NCBI GenBank assembly: GCA_028274465.1
Contig: CM051457.1
Span: 30,477,313 to 30,541,312, forward strand
Origin: Plantago ovata
Taxonomy: Eukaryota; Streptophyta; Magnoliopsida; Lamiales; Plantaginaceae
Length of the DNA stretch: 64,000 bases
Direction: 5' to 3'
Both the position numbers and the translations under genes were made by a program. Shown here in pieces: positions 62,520 through 64,000 of the stretch; positions within the stretch are counted from its first letter, which is position 1, and each line of letters begins with the position of its first letter. Under the pieces are notes generated by a model. That model had not been told where the DNA came from, ran no database searches, and worked only from the letters and a program-made list of their open reading frames with translations.

Positions 62520-62688
62520 GTATGCCGCCGAAGGATAGATTTATCTGTCTCTAATTTAGAGACATATGAGTTCATTCGTCTCTAAATTAGAGACGGATAA
62601 ATCTAATCGTCACTATTATCTCATCCGTCGCTAAATTCACCGATCCGTCGCAAAATAGAGACGGAAACGTGGTTGATTTCTTGTAGTG
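62520..62688. mobile_element. one end of a CACTA (En/Spm-type) transposon
   Basis: 62676-62688 reads ATTTCTTGTAGTG, the reverse complement of the CACTA terminus CACTACAAGAAAT. The preceding 150 bp are the usual subterminal arrays of GAGACGGAT/ATCCGTCGC motifs. They include a 27-bp inverted repeat with one mismatch (62537-62563 and 62578-62604). The opposite terminus was not found in the window, so this is a fragment or the element's other end lies elsewhere. Confidence 0.7.
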
Positions 62689-62837
62689 CAATCCATACTA
62701 GCTAGTAAGGCCGAGAACAAAGCAAGATAGAAACCAATTAATTTGTAATTAAGAGAATGTAACCCTACTCTACTATTTCGATTATCAAATTTGTTGTCGA
62801 GTTCAAGATACAATAGAACCCTACTATCAAATGTATC

Positions 62838-62945
62838 GTGGTTTACTCAATTCGATGTAAGGTTTGGAGTTCAAAGATCGCACCTATGGCGGTGGTTTAC
62901 TCAATTCGATGTAAGGTTTGGAGTTCAAAGATCGCACCTATGGCG
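62838..62945. repeat. tandem duplication, 54-bp unit
   Basis: Two adjacent copies of a 54-bp unit beginning GTGGTTTACTCAATTCG and ending CACCTATGGCG. They are identical over nearly the whole length, so the duplication is recent. Confidence 0.9.
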
Positions 62946-62999
62946 ACAGGATGTGGACCTAGTATCCCCTTAACTAATTTGCACAAGTCACATAAAAGC

Positions 63000-63121
63000 A
63001 GGACCTGATAGGTCTACTAGACGATAGAAGTTTGTAGGACACATCCATTTAAAAATATCTAGGACCTGATAGGTCTACTAGACGGATCGAAGTTTGTAGG
63101 ACATATCCATTTAAAAATATC
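63000..63121. repeat. tandem duplication, 61-bp unit
   Basis: Two adjacent copies beginning AGGACCTGATAGGTCTACTA and ending CCATTTAAAAATATCT, with a few differences (GACGATAG against GACGGATCG; CACATCC against CATATCC). Older than the neighbouring 54-bp duplication. Confidence 0.9.
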
Positions 63122-64000
63122 TATTGGTTATGAGAGCTATAGAATTTGTAAATTACTAATTAATGTGATGTGTATTTAGTGACATAAGTACTTATCAATG
63201 TGAATGTTTTCTCGTTAGGCAAAGTATAAATAGTGTAGAACTCAATAGATCGGGGAATAAGGTAGCCGCCGTCTTTTTGCCCAAACTTGGTTAAAATGAT
63301 ACTATTAATGATTTGACCGGCGAGTCTATGAAAATAAATTATATTTTGATGTGGTGTTTATTTATATTTTACATTATTGATGTTAATAGTTGGTCAACTT
63401 ATCATAAATATAAATCTCTAGTCCTCTAACAAGCTCTAGCTCTCTAGAATAGAAATTAACCAGGAGAATTTTGAGTCCTCATTTTCTCATTGCCACCCAA
63501 ATGTTTACGATATATAGTAGGTGATATTACGCACTTCGCTACACGCGTTATTTATTTTTAAACGAGTTTTGAATAGTAGTATTACTAATAAGTTTTTTGG
63601 TCCAATGGTTTCATATAGAATGTATTATGCTATTTATACTTGCAATGTTTCCTTTACCTTTACGTGAGGTTTTATTTTATATGATTGTGGCTATCAAGCA
63701 CATACTGTTCTAATGTTTGTAGCTAGAAAAGTTAGAAACTTCTAAATTTTTCTAAGAAAAATTATTGAAATGCTGTTATACTTGTTTCTTTTTAATTCTA
63801 ATTTATAAGAAAGTAAATGAACCTGTACTACTATGTTGCAGTTGTAGCCAGGGGCGGAGGCCCAACAGAAAAAATTAAAGAAGAATTTTATGATTTTTCA
63901 ACTTTTACCCATCTCCGAACTTTAAAAAAATTATGTATATGTAAATTCGCCCCCCTAATCATAATTATTGTTCCGCCCCTGGTAGCTTTTTAGCTGAGAG
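63122..64000. other. intergenic, no supported gene
   Basis: AT-rich. The last 160 bp (GCCAGGGGCGGAGGCCCAACA, later 'cgcccccctaatcataattattgttccgcccctggtagc') form an inverted GGGGCGGA/TCCGCCCC pair typical of the ends of a short inverted-repeat transposon. Confidence 0.4.

Overview
This window is nuclear DNA of a flowering plant, most likely a eudicot. The genes have introns with GT/AG borders, AT-rich introns and plant-specific families: a WRKY group III factor, an F-box/LRR protein, BOI-type RING proteins, a GH28 polygalacturonase and an AAAP amino-acid transporter. It also carries a decayed chloroplast ndhA fragment. I cannot name the species from sequence alone. No rRNA, tRNA, CRISPR or bacterial features are visible.

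Layout. 1-7.0 kb is repeat-rich: a tRNA-derived SINE-like piece, two LTR-retrotransposon-like remnants, and a degenerate minisatellite at 5.7-6.4 kb. 7.2-11.6 kb holds a seven-exon gene for a probable GABA/amino-acid transporter. 12.39-32.23 kb is bounded by a perfect 14-bp terminal inverted repeat and a TTA duplication on each side, so it can be read as one giant (19.8 kb) PIF/Harbinger-type DNA transposon. 35.1-44.4 kb carries a WRKY gene (frameshifted in this sequence), a receptor-like pseudokinase without an ectodomain, and a BOI-like RING protein. 44.5-49 kb is again repeat-rich. 49-53.3 kb has a candidate small secreted peptide and an F-box gene with a compound microsatellite in intron 1. 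55-60.4 kb has a RING-less BOI paralog, a histidine-rich secreted protein and a polygalacturonase. The last 3.5 kb holds the ndhA fragment, one end of a CACTA element and two short tandem duplications.

The most unusual part is the 12.4-32.2 kb interval. Near its right end it has a normal Harbinger gene pair: a Myb/SANT ORF1, and a DDE transposase with D169, D244 and E293 in place. The transposase gene appears to lie inside the first intron of ORF1, on the same strand. The rest is filled with an array of at least four diverged Myb/SANT-like paralogs sharing one two-exon plan, a PB1-like gene, a GRF zinc-finger protein with a C-terminal membrane segment, and a second transposase-like gene of the same exon architecture. 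That second gene has an intact 384-codon frame but has lost two of its three catalytic acids. A catalytically dead Harbinger protein beside multiplied Myb/SANT partners recalls the domesticated pairs HDP1/HDP2 and ALP1/ALP2 of Arabidopsis and HARBI1/NAIF1 of vertebrates. Whether this is a cargo-carrying transposon, a host gene cluster grown from one, or two nested elements cannot be settled from one sequence.

A caution: several otherwise well-formed genes (PB1-like, two Myb/SANT-like genes, WRKY) each carry one apparent single-base shift. This could be decay or assembly error, and it affects every claim that a given gene is broken.
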